Origin: Ectocarpus siliculosus
Taxonomy: Eukaryota > Sar > Phaeophyceae > Ectocarpales > Ectocarpaceae
DNA length: 64,000 nucleotides
Assembly (NCBI GenBank): GCA_000310025.1
Contig: FN649727.1
Coordinates: 2,146,512 to 2,210,511, forward strand
Direction of reading: 5' to 3'
The notes under the pieces were generated by a model that worked only from the letters and a program-made list of their open reading frames with translations, made no database searches and was not told where the DNA came from. Both the position numbers and the translations under genes were made by a program. Numbering within the stretch: the first letter of the stretch is position 1; every line of letters begins with the position of its first letter. This document shows, one piece after another, positions 29,110 to 40,500 of the stretch.

Positions 29110-29390
29110 TCGGTTCTCGCGACAGGTGTGGGTGGACAGGTTGGTGGCACCCCCTTGTTGTCCGATCCGGGGGGGCTCTGTTGACGTCTGAACGTTAGAT
29201 ACTCTCCTGTGTCTTCCCGTCTACTTCTCTCATTGGGAGCTTCTGGGTCTAGCCTCCCCCTCACACGCTGGGGAGGCTGCCCTAGGGGGTCAACGGAGGG
29301 CATATGGCTCTCTTGTCGATAAATGACAGACGCGATCGCGGGTATCTCCCATCCCCCTTTGTGGAGGAAGCCTCATACGAAAGATGGTGG
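29110..29390 (+). repeat. Dispersed repeat R2
   Basis: Diverged relative of 20600-20870 and, in part, of 11730-11805 (reverse). It lies between the LINE tail and the chromovirus-family LTR at 29529. Identity unknown. Confidence 0.6.
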
Positions 29391-29528
29391 TGGTCGATTG
29401 TGTACACCCACCCCGCGGGTATGCGGATCCACGACTTGGTTTTAATGAAGAGCCCCATCTCAAAATTAAGCAAACGGTCACTCTTTCTACGAAAACAGTT
29501 CAACTCCTTTTGAGCGTTGTGTTCAAAA

Positions 29529-32028
29529 TGTGGACGCAGCGCAACTGGGTAGCAGTAGTTCATGGTGGGAAGCCGCCTTTGGATATCTGCATGTCTAAGA
29601 TATATGGTAGAGTGGGATTTCTATCTGTCTGGCTGGCATGTTGGCAGGAGAGAGAGAGATAGATGGAGAGAGAGAGACTCGTATGAGATGAAACACTTGT
29701 TTCCCATCACCAAGAAGGTGAATCGACCAGTCCTCCGAGGCCACGGGGGGAGGATTCTGGTCCGAGGCCCTGCCTGATTTCAGGCTTGTCTACAGTTATC
29801 GATAACTCAGGCTGACCGATCAGGGTCAGTCAGGGTCAAGAAATAGTTTTCCACCGCATTTTCCCCCTTCGTTGAGTGTGAGGTTCGGCTGGAGGAGCTG
29901 CTGTCCTAGTTTCCCGAGGAGCTACTAATATCTTGATCTGCCCGGGCATCGTACGGCGCGATGGCCCAGAGACGCTCCGGTACTGGCAAGGGGGCGCATG
30001 GAGGACAGCAAGTTTTTGCTGGAGAGATTGGTGAGAGATTCAGGGCGGGCTTGCCCATTTGGTCTTAGGCAATGGGCCCAAACCGCCCGAGTATGGAAGT
30101 TATTTTTCGAGAGGTTCGTCCTTGTGTTTCTTCTATACGCAATACCGCGAGTACGAGCAGAGTATGAGTCTCTGCAACAGTGCGCCATCCACCAAACGCC
30201 CCGCTGCTCAATGTGTCTCGACTTCTGCGGCACCTACTTTGATGGCACCAAACTTGATGAAGATGACCTGCGCGAGGCTCGGGCCAAACATGCTGAATGC
30301 TGGACTGACTATACCATTGAGCCCTTGATTGCGGCCGCCGCGGTGTGTCGTATGGTAGCCATGGGGACTGAGACGACTCGGATAGACGCTGTTCAAAGCC
30401 GCCCCGAGCAGTGCTTCGAAAACCCGAGTGCTGAACGTGTTTCTCGCGACTTTACGTGGTGGGTGACTATGTGTTGGTGGGGCGCAACCGCCGGCGTGGG
30501 TCGACACCGAAACTTCTCATGACCTGAACGGGGCCGTGGAGGATTGTTGCCGCCGAGAGACTGCATGTGCACGGAGTCGAGAACATCGTGTCAGTTCAAG
30601 TTCGGGAAGTCCACGTCGTGCGCTTGCGGTTCTTCGCCGATGCCGCTCTCGAAATCACGGCCGTTGAAGGATGTTATTCAGCATGCTTTCACACAGGGGG
30701 AGGTCGAGATGGAGGGGATCGTGGGCATTTCGGTGGCGGAAGACGGGCTTGGCTTTGATGTGGAGGTAGAATGGGTCGGTTTCGATAAGGAAGAGAACAC
30801 CTGGGAAGAGCTGTCCAAGATCTGGGGTGCCGCCGCACAGTTTGTCAAATCCGAGCTGCGGCGGCTGGTTCTGCCTTGTGATTTATTAGTCTGAGTTGAG
30901 CGAGGGCCGTCTTGTTTGCATACTGATGGCATTTCTTCGCTGACTTCCTTCGTGTATGTGCTTCATTTGTTTGAGTTGAATGAGGGCTATCTTGTCGAGT
31001 ATTGATAGCGTTTCTTTCGCTGTCTACTTTATGTACCTTCTTCAGCATGCCCAGCATTGAATTGTTTGCGGCGTGCCTGACTCTTGCATTTATGTGTTGG
31101 TAGGTAGGTCACTGTCGCCTTCATTGCTTAGTGTTGGGGGTGCCTTGCCTGGTCCGATGGCTGCATGTGGTTGAACTGCGTGGAGGTCGCCCCATCACAT
31201 CGTGTTGGTGGTATTTCTTCGCGGGTTGCATGCATTTACAATTTCGTGACATTGGCTTGTGCGATGATTGTGCGGGTCGTCGCAACATGTACGTCTGTCT
31301 TCTGAGGTATTTAATGCCACCCTGGAAGCGCCTCGTAACGGTTTTCAGCGTTGCTTCGGAGTTTGTTGTTCTATCGTTTTCCCTGCGTGTGGTAAAACAT
31401 GCCCATTTTACGTTGCTTGCGGTGTGATGGTCGTCCATCCACCGCGAAAGTTCTCTTCTTTTGCGAGCGTGCGGCCTTAGCCAAGTTAGTTTGGTCGTGC
31501 GTCACATGCGTGTTTGTGGTCCTTTGTAGCGTCGTGTGCCTATCACTGTTTCATGAGGGCATTCTGCGCCTTCCATGGGAGGTTGAACACATGCGTTGAC
31601 TGACGAAATGGAGTGGCATCAGTCTGGTATTATATCGCCGTGTATGGGTGTTTATCATTCATAATTACCGCTGTCGTTTTCCTGAGTATACCCAGATGCC
31701 TACTATCTGAGATCAAGCTGATTATTGTCTACTCCGGTTACCATCAATCAAGTTTGTGGGCATGGACGCAGCGCACAAGGGTAGTGGTAGTTCACGGTGG
31801 GAAGCCGCCGCCCTTTGATTATCTGCATGTCTAAGATATGGTAGATAAGGGTTTCTACCTGTCTGGTTGGCATGTTGGCAGGAGAGAGAGAGATAGATTG
31901 AGAGAGAGAGGGACTCGTGTGAAATTACACTCTGTTTACCATCACCAAGGAGGTGAATTGGCCAGCCCCCCGAGGCCACGGGGGAAGGATTTTGGTCCTA
32001 GGCCCTGCCTGATTTAGGGGTGTATACA
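29529..32028 (+). mobile_element. Deleted chromovirus-family element: gag N-part fused to chromodomain end
   Basis: LTRs at 29529-29794 and about 31762-32028. The interior keeps the palindromic leader, the first 160 or so codons of gag from ATG 29961, then jumps near 30450 into the integrase C-terminal module, the chromodomain (to about 30893) and the family 3' UTR. The join shares GACT with both parents, a microhomology deletion of about 4 kb. Flanks read AAAA on the left and AAAT on the right, only a weak duplication. Non-autonomous. Confidence 0.9.
29961..30893 (+). pseudogene. gag-integrase/chromodomain deletion fusion
   Basis: Starts MAQRRSGTGKGAHGG. The gag part is shifted in frame near 30060 and 30200. 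After the junction near 30450 come TWWVTMCWW (out of frame with the parent) and then the chromodomain frame EMEGIVGISVAEDG, VEVEWVGFDKEENTWEEL to the end near 30893. The chromodomain is well preserved relative to the rest. No product is expected because of the frame breaks. Confidence 0.8.
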
Positions 32029-33180
32029 AAATAGTTTTGTTTATTTCAGTCGTCACAGAAACAAAAACTGCTGAAGTGCTTGGGAATTTCAAATTCAGCT
32101 ATCGTGAGAAGGGGCAGACATATACTCGATGACGAAAACATACGCACGCCGTGCAACATTTAGCACGGAAACTGGGCCATAGATCAAAAGAGGACCTGCG
32201 AGGGCCGCATGTTGCAAAACCGACACTACTCCGGCCTTAACGCCTTTCCATTGCTGCCCACAGACTCACAAAAGAAGGGTCGTCTCAAGAGAGAACTACC
32301 GAAAATGTGTCACGCCCAGGAATTAGAAGCAAACGAATGTTCTCGCATGCGCACTATATGCGGACGAAGAAATGATATAGACATAGCAAAATGTGCGATC
32401 TCCGTACAATAAATACCAGGTGAAACATATCATATGCACCGTTCGTAGAGCGAATGAATGAACGTTAACGGGAATAAAAATGTGGAGAAATGAAATACTC
32501 CGTGGCGTTGTCAACCATTGGGGTCGTCGTTTAATGCACGACTTGGCCTGCACTCTTGGGTTGTACGTTGGGATGCATGCGTGTCTATCTATTTCTTCTT
32601 CCTCTGGTGATGACATAGGTTGAGAGCATTTTCGAGCCTAGAGGCGAGTTGCATTGCAGTGCGACTTGCCCGGGCAACTAAATAATAACTGCTAACAACG
32701 CTCACGCGTAGCGCGTTCCAGGCACAAAACGAATTCGTCAGGGCAAGGAATGTCGTCCAAAGGCGTCCTGGACGCAAAGAAAGGGGGTGATTTGGGGGGT
32801 CAAGTCATCATCGCCGCCTCGACGTCGAGGCGACAGTGCTTTTTTCGGGGTTTGTCCTTTCTTCAGGGGAGTAAACGGAGACAACCAAGGCCGAAATGAT
32901 AGCGACAGCCGCAATAGTGACAAGAAAGTCTGGCGTATATGATGCATGCTCTGTTGTACTTGTGTGAGACGGAAGGAAGTCTCTGATCTGTACGTGCAAT
33001 CGTTGTGACGTGCGCTGCGCAAGTCCCTAGGTTATGATGGTTAGAGTAGGGTATGTAGTTGTGGGCAGACGAAGGGAATGAATGTCATAACAAATGCTGC
33101 AATGGTTATGACGTCATGGCGTGTGGTCCTTTTCTATGTTCATCCTCTCGCCAAAACGAGGCAAATAATACGGTAAAAAG
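32029..33180. other. Intervening DNA, no recognised gene
   Basis: About 1.15 kb with no frame, RNA gene or repeat that I can identify. Confidence 0.4.
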
Positions 33181-33680
33181 CAGTCTTGTTATTGTTGGTT
33201 GTTGCTGTTGTCTTCCCATCACAAACCGTTCCGATCTCACTACCCAGTACCTTCCTCTGTCCGTACTACTGTTCCCTTCTTCTGTCTGACCTATTCTAAC
33301 ACTTGACACGGCCGATTCCCGTAGTCACTGGCTAACATACCAAAAAAGGTAACTAACAATAAATGTACACGAAGGGTCCGCAAGTCAACAGAAATCGACA
33401 GATAGTCTAGAACCCTCCGCCCGCCTCTCCACGCTATGCGAGGTAACCGTAGACTGGAAGAAACGAAAAAAGAAAAAGAAGAAAAAGGAAAATAAATACG
33501 AGAAAATGAAATAGAAAGCGGCGGGAGCAAAAGAGAGAACGACAAGGAGAAGGACACGCCAGAACCACTACCGTGGCGATACACAAACAAACACGACGGG
33601 CTACCCGAGACAGCAAAGGCACGTCATTGCTCGTGGAGGGTTTTTGGTGCAATGGTGCAGTTACGGGAGGGGGGGGGGGG
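33181..33680 (-). mobile_element. 5'-truncated LINE copy (3' UTR only)
   Basis: Reverse complement of the 3' UTR and tail of the LINE at 28440-29060. Shared landmarks are CACCATTGCACCAA, ACCTCGCATAGCG, ATTTCTGTTGACTTGCGGAC and the AACAAC tail. It ends at a G/C homopolymer near 33670. It shows the family's typical 5' truncation. Confidence 0.85.
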
Positions 33681-33830
33681 TGTACTCGTAGTCGTGCATG
33701 CCGTACTCGTTGAACCATTGACCTCTCATCCCTACAAAGCCGGGACGGAGCACGACGGGTTCTCACCGGACCAGGCTCTCACATCACCAAGCATGCAGCT
33801 CCGTGAGGTATTCGGCGAGTCGCATGAGTA

Positions 33831-34600
33831 CCCTTCTTCCCCTCGCTGCCTCGACAAGGTTTTGCTTAGGCATGACCCAAAGCGAGGGGGGGGGTCTTTC
33901 TAGCGAGCAGGGCTAGACTCATCCTCAAGGGACCGATACCTTCTTGCTACGGCGCACCCGCCGCAAGGCGTGCGTAGTAGTGGAGTTGGGTCGGCACTGG
34001 TGCGTCAGGTACAAAGGTGCAGATGCGCGGGCCTCGAGGCCGTCGGTGCAGGCAGCAATGCCCATCTCATCTTTGTGCGCGGAGGCAGACGCCATCAGAA
34101 AGGTGGACGGGCACTATGTACACGGCCCTATGCTTGCTAGAGGGAGCTGTACTGTCTCAGTAACCTGGTTTTGCCATCAAATGAGGAGGGGACAGGTGGT
34201 GACGAGCTGACTGGGCTGGTTGACCCTTCGGCGCGAGAATTTTCAGACCAAGAACCCTAAGTGCAACGAGGGAGAAAGCGAGGAACCGACTGGGAAGGAC
34301 AGCAACGAGAGCGTGTACGAAGCGGAGCGGGTCGAATTTGGTCGTGCTAGGACTGGCCACAGCGACACCGGAGAAGCGGCACCGGAGCAGCGGCACCGGA
34401 GCAGCAGCAGAACCGGAGCATGCGGACGGCATCGAACCGTGTCGCACGGGCAAACATCTCTTGTGTTGTTAATTATTTTCCGTTTTTTTTTTCCTGAATA
34501 TAGGTGTTAAGTGTGTGTAATGACGTCACTGGTTTTGTAGAGAGACGCGGCAGAGATGGCGCGGATAACCCGGGTGCCTTAATTGTGTACCTGCATCGTG
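33831..34600 (+). repeat. Dispersed repeat R1, uninterrupted copy
   Basis: About 770 bp matching 21031-21737 with indels. Both contain GGCAGCAATGCCCAT, GGAGGCAGACGCCATCAG, ACCGGAGCATGCGG and a terminal GACGTCACTGGTTTTG block. The sequence continues past GCATCGTG with GAAGACC, giving the probable empty-site sequence for the retrotransposon at 21740. Confidence 0.8.
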
Positions 34601-35060
34601 GAAGACCCCTTCAATGTGGAACGATTCCTCGTCAGTGCCGATGTTTACACTGCTGTGTCTAACACAGATGATCTGGATAGATTCGGGCGATTGTCAATTG
34701 CAATGATGGCTTTGGTTGGTTGTTCTTCTTCATTGTATGTCCACGGGACCATTCTGACAGCACTTCAGACAGCAGCTGCATGCCCCGAGCTTGTTGTGCA
34801 CCATACACCATGGTGTTATTTGTACAGACAGTACTTCAGACAGCAGACGCTGTAGTCGACAAACATTCATTTTGGTGAAGTGCGGGACAAGGGGGGTGAT
34901 GCCGCCTGCTGTAGTCGAATTGTAGTGTGTGGGCGTGTAGTTCAGTTGTGAGCACGCAAACGTGCTGCAGGGATTGTAGGTGTACCTCCTCGGGCTTGTG
35001 TACCCTTTTCTTGCTAATAGTGTGCGTGTTCTTTAGATCTTCTGATGGCTTTAGCATTTT
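34601..35060. other. Intervening DNA, no recognised gene
   Basis: No frame or repeat recognised, apart from a short ACTTCAGACAGCAG motif occurring twice (near 34763 and 34832). Confidence 0.4.
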
Positions 35061-35064
35061 TGTG

Positions 35065-35145
35065 ACCACGGGCCGAGTCTTTGCTAGATTTTGGGATTAG
35101 CAACTGACACGAGTTTAATGTGAAGAAAAACAACAACAACAACAA
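35065..35145 (+). mobile_element. LINE tail fragment
   Basis: GTGACCACGGG, TTTAATGTGAAGA and a short CAA run match the end of the LINE at 28955-29030 in the same orientation. Confidence 0.7.
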
Positions 35146-35246
35146 TGAGGGGTGCCCTGCATCCTGCTAAGGGTGTTTGGCATCTTGTGCTTACTTCCTT
35201 GCGTACGACAACTGCGTATGACTTAATTTATTTTCGGGTGCTTTCA

Positions 35247-35395
35247 CTCCAGAGACAGTTATATGCACTGTGTAACTGCCTCGAGGGAGCTTGACCAATT
35301 CAATACAATGTGCTGCGATCATTCCCATTGCGTGGAGTGAGGGTCCTCGACCCCGCACAACATTATCTACTCGACCACCATTGTGGTTACCGCAA
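35247..35395 (-). repeat. SINE-like dispersed repeat, copy 1
   Basis: Reverse complement of 60930-61075, by eye about 80% alike over 146 bp. Shared blocks are CAATGGTGGTCGAGTAGAT, GTTGTGCGGGGTCGAG, CCCTCACTCC and CCTCGAGGCAGTTACA. The other copy lies in a kinase intron. Confidence 0.65.
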
Positions 35396-35504
35396 TAAAC
35401 AATAAAACAGAGGCAAAAAAAAAGGGGTAATTTGATTGCCGAGCTCATGAAGTGATCGGCTTGTTTTACACCGGAGAGCGGGGGGGGGTGACGGGGTGGG
35501 GGGG

Positions 35505-35955
35505 GGGATTAGTTAATCAGGGGATTCAATCCGGTACAACATGTCGCGCTACTTGGTCCGCCTCTTCTTGTTTGCTTTCTTCCCTCGCTGTCTCGTCCGT
35601 CTGCTGCACCCCTCCCGCCTCATGTGTTGTTGTTATGTCTCTGGTGTTGTCGGGCTTTTTGCTGCGTTTGAGCGTTCGCTGACGGCTAGCCTCCTCGTCA
35701 TTCTTGTGCCAGGAAGTTATGAACCTCTTAGAGTCCATGCAGTACCCCCCTACGCCACGGTACACCCCGCTCTATCTTCGCTGGTTCCATCCAAGTTTTT
35801 TGCGTGACTCTGAAGACACATGGCTCGGTGTCCGTAGATCCGGCTCTGCCTCGAACATCTTGAGGCGTTCCTTCAGGCACTTCTGCCAGTTTTTCTCCGG
35901 TTTCCCGCTGCCTGGGCCGTCCCCCCCCACCAGCTCGCCAATCATCAACCGTTAT
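35505..35955 (-). pseudogene. LINE fragment, C-terminal coding part
   Basis: Reverse-strand relative of 27990-28408. SWHKNDEEASRQRTLKR and QTDETAREESKQEEADQVAR match SWHEKEEEASRQRALKR and QETDETTREESKREETDRVAR of the fuller copy. It lacks RT and the 3' UTR. Confidence 0.85.
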
Positions 35956-36323
35956 TTAGATTGACTGTGTGTATATTATTGACCGTGCGTACAGTACAAC
36001 ATGAATGCTGTAACAGATACAGTCGAGGTCCCTCTATAGTGCGGGTTATATAGTGCGGGTGCCCGGTATAATGCGGGTGAAATCGCTTGGCACAACTTAG
36101 ACCCCTCTATAGTGCGGGTGCCGCACTATAAGAGGAACCCCGGTATAGTGCGGGTTTGGTCGATCTCAGAAACCTCTATAGTGCGGGTCTGACGTCATGA
36201 CGGCCTAAATGCGCGGTCAAACCCGTCGACAAGTTCCGCACAACGTACACAAACCTACCCCTAGCGGGATACTGTATACTGTACCCCTACTGGCCACGAG
36301 AACAGCAGCAGCAGAGGCGCACG

Positions 36324-36998
36324 ATGCCATGTGCAGCAGGCGAACTCTGCCATCTCAGCACCCTCACACCTAAAGCCCCCGATGGTCACCAATGGGTCAA
36401 GGCCAAGACACTTCCGAAGGAGATGGAGGATGGGCTCGCGGCGGCACATGGCAAGCCGCGCACCGGTGTTGAGGACCCGGCGGTGAAGGGGCTCGCGAAG
36501 ACTCTCAACACGATGAGCTCGCGCGTGCATGAAGCACAGCAGCAGGGAACCTTCATCGGGGACGAGGACATCGTCGACCTGTTGGCGAACCTGGACATCA
36601 CTCCAGGAAAACCCGCTACGGAAAGCTCTATGCTAGCGGCTCAGACGTGGGCATCAATCGAAGATCAGAAGGATGTCATCGAGGCGCAGCAGACGGATCA
36701 GGCGGATGACATGACGGCGGCCTTGAAGGGCTTGTCGGTAGAGGGGTGGGAGTCCTCGGATAGCGAGGAGGAGGAAGAGGAGGAGGATGACGAGGGCGGA
36801 AACATCGGAGGCGGGCGTGCGGAGCCACCGCCTTACACGGAACTTTCCCAACACTTCGCGTCCCTAGAAAACTACGCGGCAGGGTGTGGTTTGGACGAGG
36901 CCAGCTTCTTGCTCAAGAGGGCGCGGATGTTGATGATCGAAGCGCATGCATCTAAGCCATCTCGTCAGACTGACGTCCGGGCGTATTTTGACGCGTAG
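36324..36998 (+). CDS. Acidic C-terminal transposon protein, DDE domain absent
   Basis: 224 residues, M-P-C-A-A-G start, stop at 36996-36998. The N-terminus has two Cys of a finger whose remaining Cys/His lie only in the second version at 37410-37510. The middle contains QADDMTAALKGLSVEGWES, then an acidic block SDSEEEEEEEDDE (near 36760-36790). The end is helical (YTELSQHFASLENYAAGCG, ARMLMIEAHASKPSRQTD, RAYF). The same layout occurs in the protein of the TIR element at 53617. I infer that this is the tail of a pogo-like transposase or an accessory transposon protein. No catalytic DDE motif is present and function is unknown. Confidence 0.5.
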   Translation: MPCAAGELCHLSTLTPKAPDGHQWVKAKTLPKEMEDGLAAAHGKPRTGVEDPAVKGLAKTLNTMSSRVHEAQQQGTFIGDEDIVDLLANLDITPGKPATESSMLAAQTWASIEDQKDVIEAQQTDQADDMTAALKGLSVEGWESSDSEEEEEEEDDEGGNIGGGRAEPPPYTELSQHFASLENYAAGCGLDEASFLLKRARMLMIEAHASKPSRQTDVRAYFDA

Positions 36999-37282
36999 AT
37001 CAATGAGAGATATTTTGCTGCACGTATGTGTTGCATGAATTACTGTGTGTCGGGATTATTGCGCCTGTGCGAGTATGCGCCTGTTCTCTCATTGATCAAC
37101 GTCTTCTCCCCTGTCTTTTCTCCGCGGGTGTCGGCTTTTGTTGTGTTCCTTTATGCACGTGGACTCACTTGTTCGCTTTGGAATGCTTGTTGGATAATCT
37201 CCTGTGGCTTTCATCATACGGTGGTTCCTTGTGATTGTTTTTCAACGTCCACGGAGCCGTCGATGCACTATAAAACAATGGG
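36941..37282 (+). repeat. 342-bp exact duplication, first copy
   Basis: Identical to 37628-37969 (offset 687), ending precisely at the N gap. Most likely an assembly effect. Confidence 0.95.
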
Positions 37283-37382
37283 NNNNNNNNNNNNNNNNNN
37301 NNNNNNNNNNNNNNNNNNNNNNNNNNNNNNNNNNNNNNNNNNNNNNNNNNNNNNNNNNNNNNNNNNNNNNNNNNNNNNNNNN
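37283..37382. other. Assembly gap, 100 N
   Basis: A run of exactly 100 N, the usual placeholder for unknown size, within the TIR element. Confidence 0.99.
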
Positions 37383-37642
37383 TCACACCTAAAGCCCCCG
37401 ATGGTCACCAATGCCGAGGAGGATGCGGAGGCAGACTGCACGGCATATGCGGCGAGGTGGAGGAAGAAGGCGAAAGCGAAATGAATCGCATCTGTCATAC
37501 GTGCTTGTCTTCTCAACAAGCCGCTACGGCTGCCACGGGCAAGCGGAAGCCGCAAGAAGCGAGCCGCATCCCAAAACGCATGAAAGCCGTGGGAGGCAAA
37601 AAGGCGGACCGAAGTGCGCCGCGCACGAGCGCATGCATCTAA
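37383..37642 (+). pseudogene. Cys/His finger segment of the transposon protein
   Basis: Read in the frame ending ...HQC, the segment gives HQCRGGC, RLHGICGEVEEEGESE and MNRICHTCLSS. This closely matches HQCRGVC, YLHGTCG and [11 protein letters not shown] of the element at 53617. The order Cys-X3-Cys, Leu-His-X2-Cys-Gly, Cys-X2-Cys suggests zinc binding. A basic stretch (GKRKPQEASRIPKRMK) follows, then a stop at about 37642. Confidence 0.55.
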
Positions 37643-37969
37643 GCCATCTCGTCAGACTGACGTCCGGGCGTATTTTGACGCGTAGATCAATGAGAGATAT
37701 TTTGCTGCACGTATGTGTTGCATGAATTACTGTGTGTCGGGATTATTGCGCCTGTGCGAGTATGCGCCTGTTCTCTCATTGATCAACGTCTTCTCCCCTG
37801 TCTTTTCTCCGCGGGTGTCGGCTTTTGTTGTGTTCCTTTATGCACGTGGACTCACTTGTTCGCTTTGGAATGCTTGTTGGATAATCTCCTGTGGCTTTCA
37901 TCATACGGTGGTTCCTTGTGATTGTTTTTCAACGTCCACGGAGCCGTCGATGCACTATAAAACAATGGG
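37628..37969 (+). repeat. 342-bp exact duplication, second copy
   Basis: Second copy of 36941-37282; it continues uniquely into the right end of the transposon. Confidence 0.95.
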
Positions 37970-38344
37970 ACACCGAACATTAACATTTACAACATGTCGT
38001 GGACCAAATATCCTCTCGGCTGTACAGGATTTTGTTTACACCGCTGCTTCACTGCTGAATTTGCACCACGACCCACGTGTTCTCCTAATACCATTGAGCA
38101 AACTCGGGTTTCTTTTCCTGAGGCGGCACTGATACCTATTCAGCCCCTTGTTGGTTGTATGTACTACAGTGGCACCTTCATAACCGTCGTTATGGCACTA
38201 TGTCCTACCCTTTATCCTAGTAATATCGCGAATAGTGCGCATACCCGCACTATTTAGGCGCTTATTTATATAGTGCGGGTGCCCGCTATAGTGCGGGTAG
38301 AATCGCCTGGCACATACCCGCACTATAGAGGGACCTCGACTGTA

Positions 38345-39010
38345 GATACTGTTGCACGTTGAGAACAAACAGTGAAGGCCTATGATCTGTAGTTTGAGGT
38401 GAAGCATAGGGGTTGATGACCAGCGGTCTGCTGTCTTCAATATGTAGTGGGCATCGGACCGTCTCCAGCGCACGACGGACAAAAACGGCGCGGCATGCGA
38501 GATGCCCGGCATGGGTGTGTACTACTTCGAAATACTTACTATTATATGTTGTTACTATTATATGTTGTGCGCCCAGCGTGGTGTATGTGTGAATACTATT
38601 TACCATTCGGCACAGATATGTTGATGCCTGCACTCACTCTCACTGCTGTTTTAGAAGTCTGGAAACAAATAGTCTTGGTCTCTGATCTGTAGTGTGAGTT
38701 GTATTCGTAATGATGATCACTGGTCTTCTGTCTGCAATCTGTAATCAATCGGTGGGTCTGCGGTTTGCAATCTGTAATCGGACTGACCCCAACTACGACA
38801 GACAAAAACGAGCGCAGTATGCGAGTGTGTTGTTGGACGTGTCTACGGCGGCGACATGATGCCCGCACTCGTCACTTCTGTTGCAGCGTCTGAGAACAAA
38901 TAGTCAAGGCCTCTGATCGAAAGTTTGAGTTGTACACGTCATGATCATCTGTGTTCTGCCGTCTGCAATCTGTGATCGGCACGGACCGGATCGGACGGTG
39001 AGGTGCGTGC
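38345..39010. repeat. Diverged tandem repeats, three copies of about 250-290 bp
   Basis: Copies begin near 38360, 38650 and 38885 with GAGAACAAA(C/T)AGT...GGCC-type strings. Each has TGATC(T/G)GTAGTTTGAG and CTGTCTGCAATCTGTAATC variants and GACAAAAACG. The TIR transposon inserted at the left edge of this array. Confidence 0.7.
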
Positions 39011-39129
39011 GACAGGCGAATGGCGGCCCAGCGCATTACCGAAGAAAACAGTGCCGTCCCTTTTTCGGGAGTATTTCTACGCGTGTGTACGTGAATGAAG
39101 TAGGCGAAAAGCCTCCTGATATACATAAG

Positions 39130-39860
39130 CTTGCAGCGTGTAAATGATCCGCATGGTGGGGCACCAGACCCCGCAAACCCCCAAATACTTTACTTTTCCC
39201 ATGCCAACCACTTGTTTGTCTACTCTATTCCTACCGGCATGTAACGCGCGGTTCTAGTCCCATGGAAATCTCGAAAGACTGAACTACAATATCGTCTGAG
39301 CCCTGAGACGCCAGAGTTCAACTATGGTTACACTCTAAAAACAATATGATAATTTTCGGTGTATCAGTCTGCGGTCGCCTTTCGACCATTTTGTTCGCCG
39401 GTCTTCGATAAACCACTTGCACTCCGCACCAAAAAAAATGCTCTGGGCGGAGGGGAGTTTCTGTGAGGGAAATGTTAAATAATAAAATACTCTTGCCCCG
39501 GCATCAGATTTCCAAAAACGAATTGCGTTGGATAGCTGATGAGGCGGTTTCTTACGCATGGTGTTTACTGGATTTGGGATTTGGGGGGGAAGGTCCTTTC
39601 CTCAGCCCAAAACATTATTTGGGCTGCATACGCCGAGGAAAATGGCCAATTCTCACAGCCCAAATTCTCACACCCCGAATATTTCCAAGGATTCCGGCCG
39701 GCCTGTCAGAAATTTGGCCCATTTTCAAACAGCGATCGGGTTGTAATATCACTGTTAGAAATGGGGGGTCACACCCTGGTCACACCCCGATCGTGTCAGA
39801 ACGAGGAACCACACCTTCTGCTGGCCAAACAGAGGCCAGTATCATGAGGTTATCCACAAA
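39130..39860. other. No recognised gene
   Basis: A plus-strand frame of 162 codons spans 39463-39951 but resembles no family I know. The DNA contains a repeated GGTCACACCC motif. Probably repeat-derived. Confidence 0.4.
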
Positions 39861-40500
39861 CCCTCTGCAGGTATCTAAAATTCAGGGCGTTCTGCGCCGT
39901 GTTGGCCGCACACGAGCCGAAAACGTCAACCCTGCCACATTGCTCTGCTGACGTTCTTGCTTTTCGGCCGAAAAGAGCCGTGTTTCTGCCTGCTGCATGT
40001 ATGTGTGGCCAGTTGAAAACGCACGCCAGAGAGAGGCTTTAGGCCGTCGACATCCACAAACTGCAGCTGATGGCGTGTGGTCATACACATACCCTCTGCT
40101 CGCGCCCCAGAAACAGAGCTTAGTGTCCAGTTTTTTTCAGTGCACACCGCCTGGAAACGTGAACCGAAGCGTGTTTCGGTGTTGATTTTTTGGACTCTTT
40201 CTTGTTCCGCCGCGTGTGTGCTCCGTGTGTGACCCGCTACCAGTCAAAAACGAATACCGGAGGGAGGCTTTAGGCCGATGACATCCTCAAACTGCAGGCA
40301 ATGACGGGTGGACATACATTCACATACCCTCCGCTCGCGTCCCAGAAACAGTTTTTGATTGCACACTTCCTGCAAACGTGAACCGAAGTGTGTGTTTGGT
40401 GTTGACTTTTTAGACGTGCCCTCTGCAGGTGACCCAAAAACAGGGCGCTCGGTGTCTCGTTGGTCGCACACGAGCCAAAACCGTGAACTCAAACATGTTG
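39860..40500. repeat. Imperfect tandem repeat pair
   Basis: A block of about 180 bp at 40010-40195 recurs at 40245-40412. Shared strings are AGGCTTTAGGCCG, CATACCCTC(T/C)GCTCGCG, CCCAGAAACAG and ACGTGAACCGAAG. An outer pair (CCCTCTGCAGGT...GGGCG) lies at 39858-39930 and 40420-40490. Confidence 0.75.

Larger units (their letters stand above)
36020..38342 (+). mobile_element. TA-flanked TIR DNA transposon (pogo/Tigger-like), non-autonomous
   Basis: Perfect 27-bp terminal inverted repeats at 36020-36046 (beginning CAGTCGAGGTCCCTC) and 38316-38342, each flanked by TA (36018-36019, 38343-38344). CAG termini and a TA duplication fit the pogo branch of the Tc1/mariner/pogo group. The subterminal repeat TATAGTGCGGGT occurs several times near both ends. 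The interior holds one acidic ORF and the remains of a Cys/His finger but no DDE catalytic domain, so it needs a helper. A 100-N gap and a duplicated segment disturb the interior. Confidence 0.88.

Noticed and set aside
36020..36190. Repeated TAGTGCGGGT units considered as a CRISPR array
   Set aside because: Spacing is irregular, repeats are short and in both orientations, and they are subterminal repeats of a TIR transposon in a eukaryotic genome.
39463..39951. 162-codon plus-strand frame considered as a gene
   Set aside because: No recognisable domain, repeat-rich DNA, no flanking splice signals that extend it; left as unassigned.
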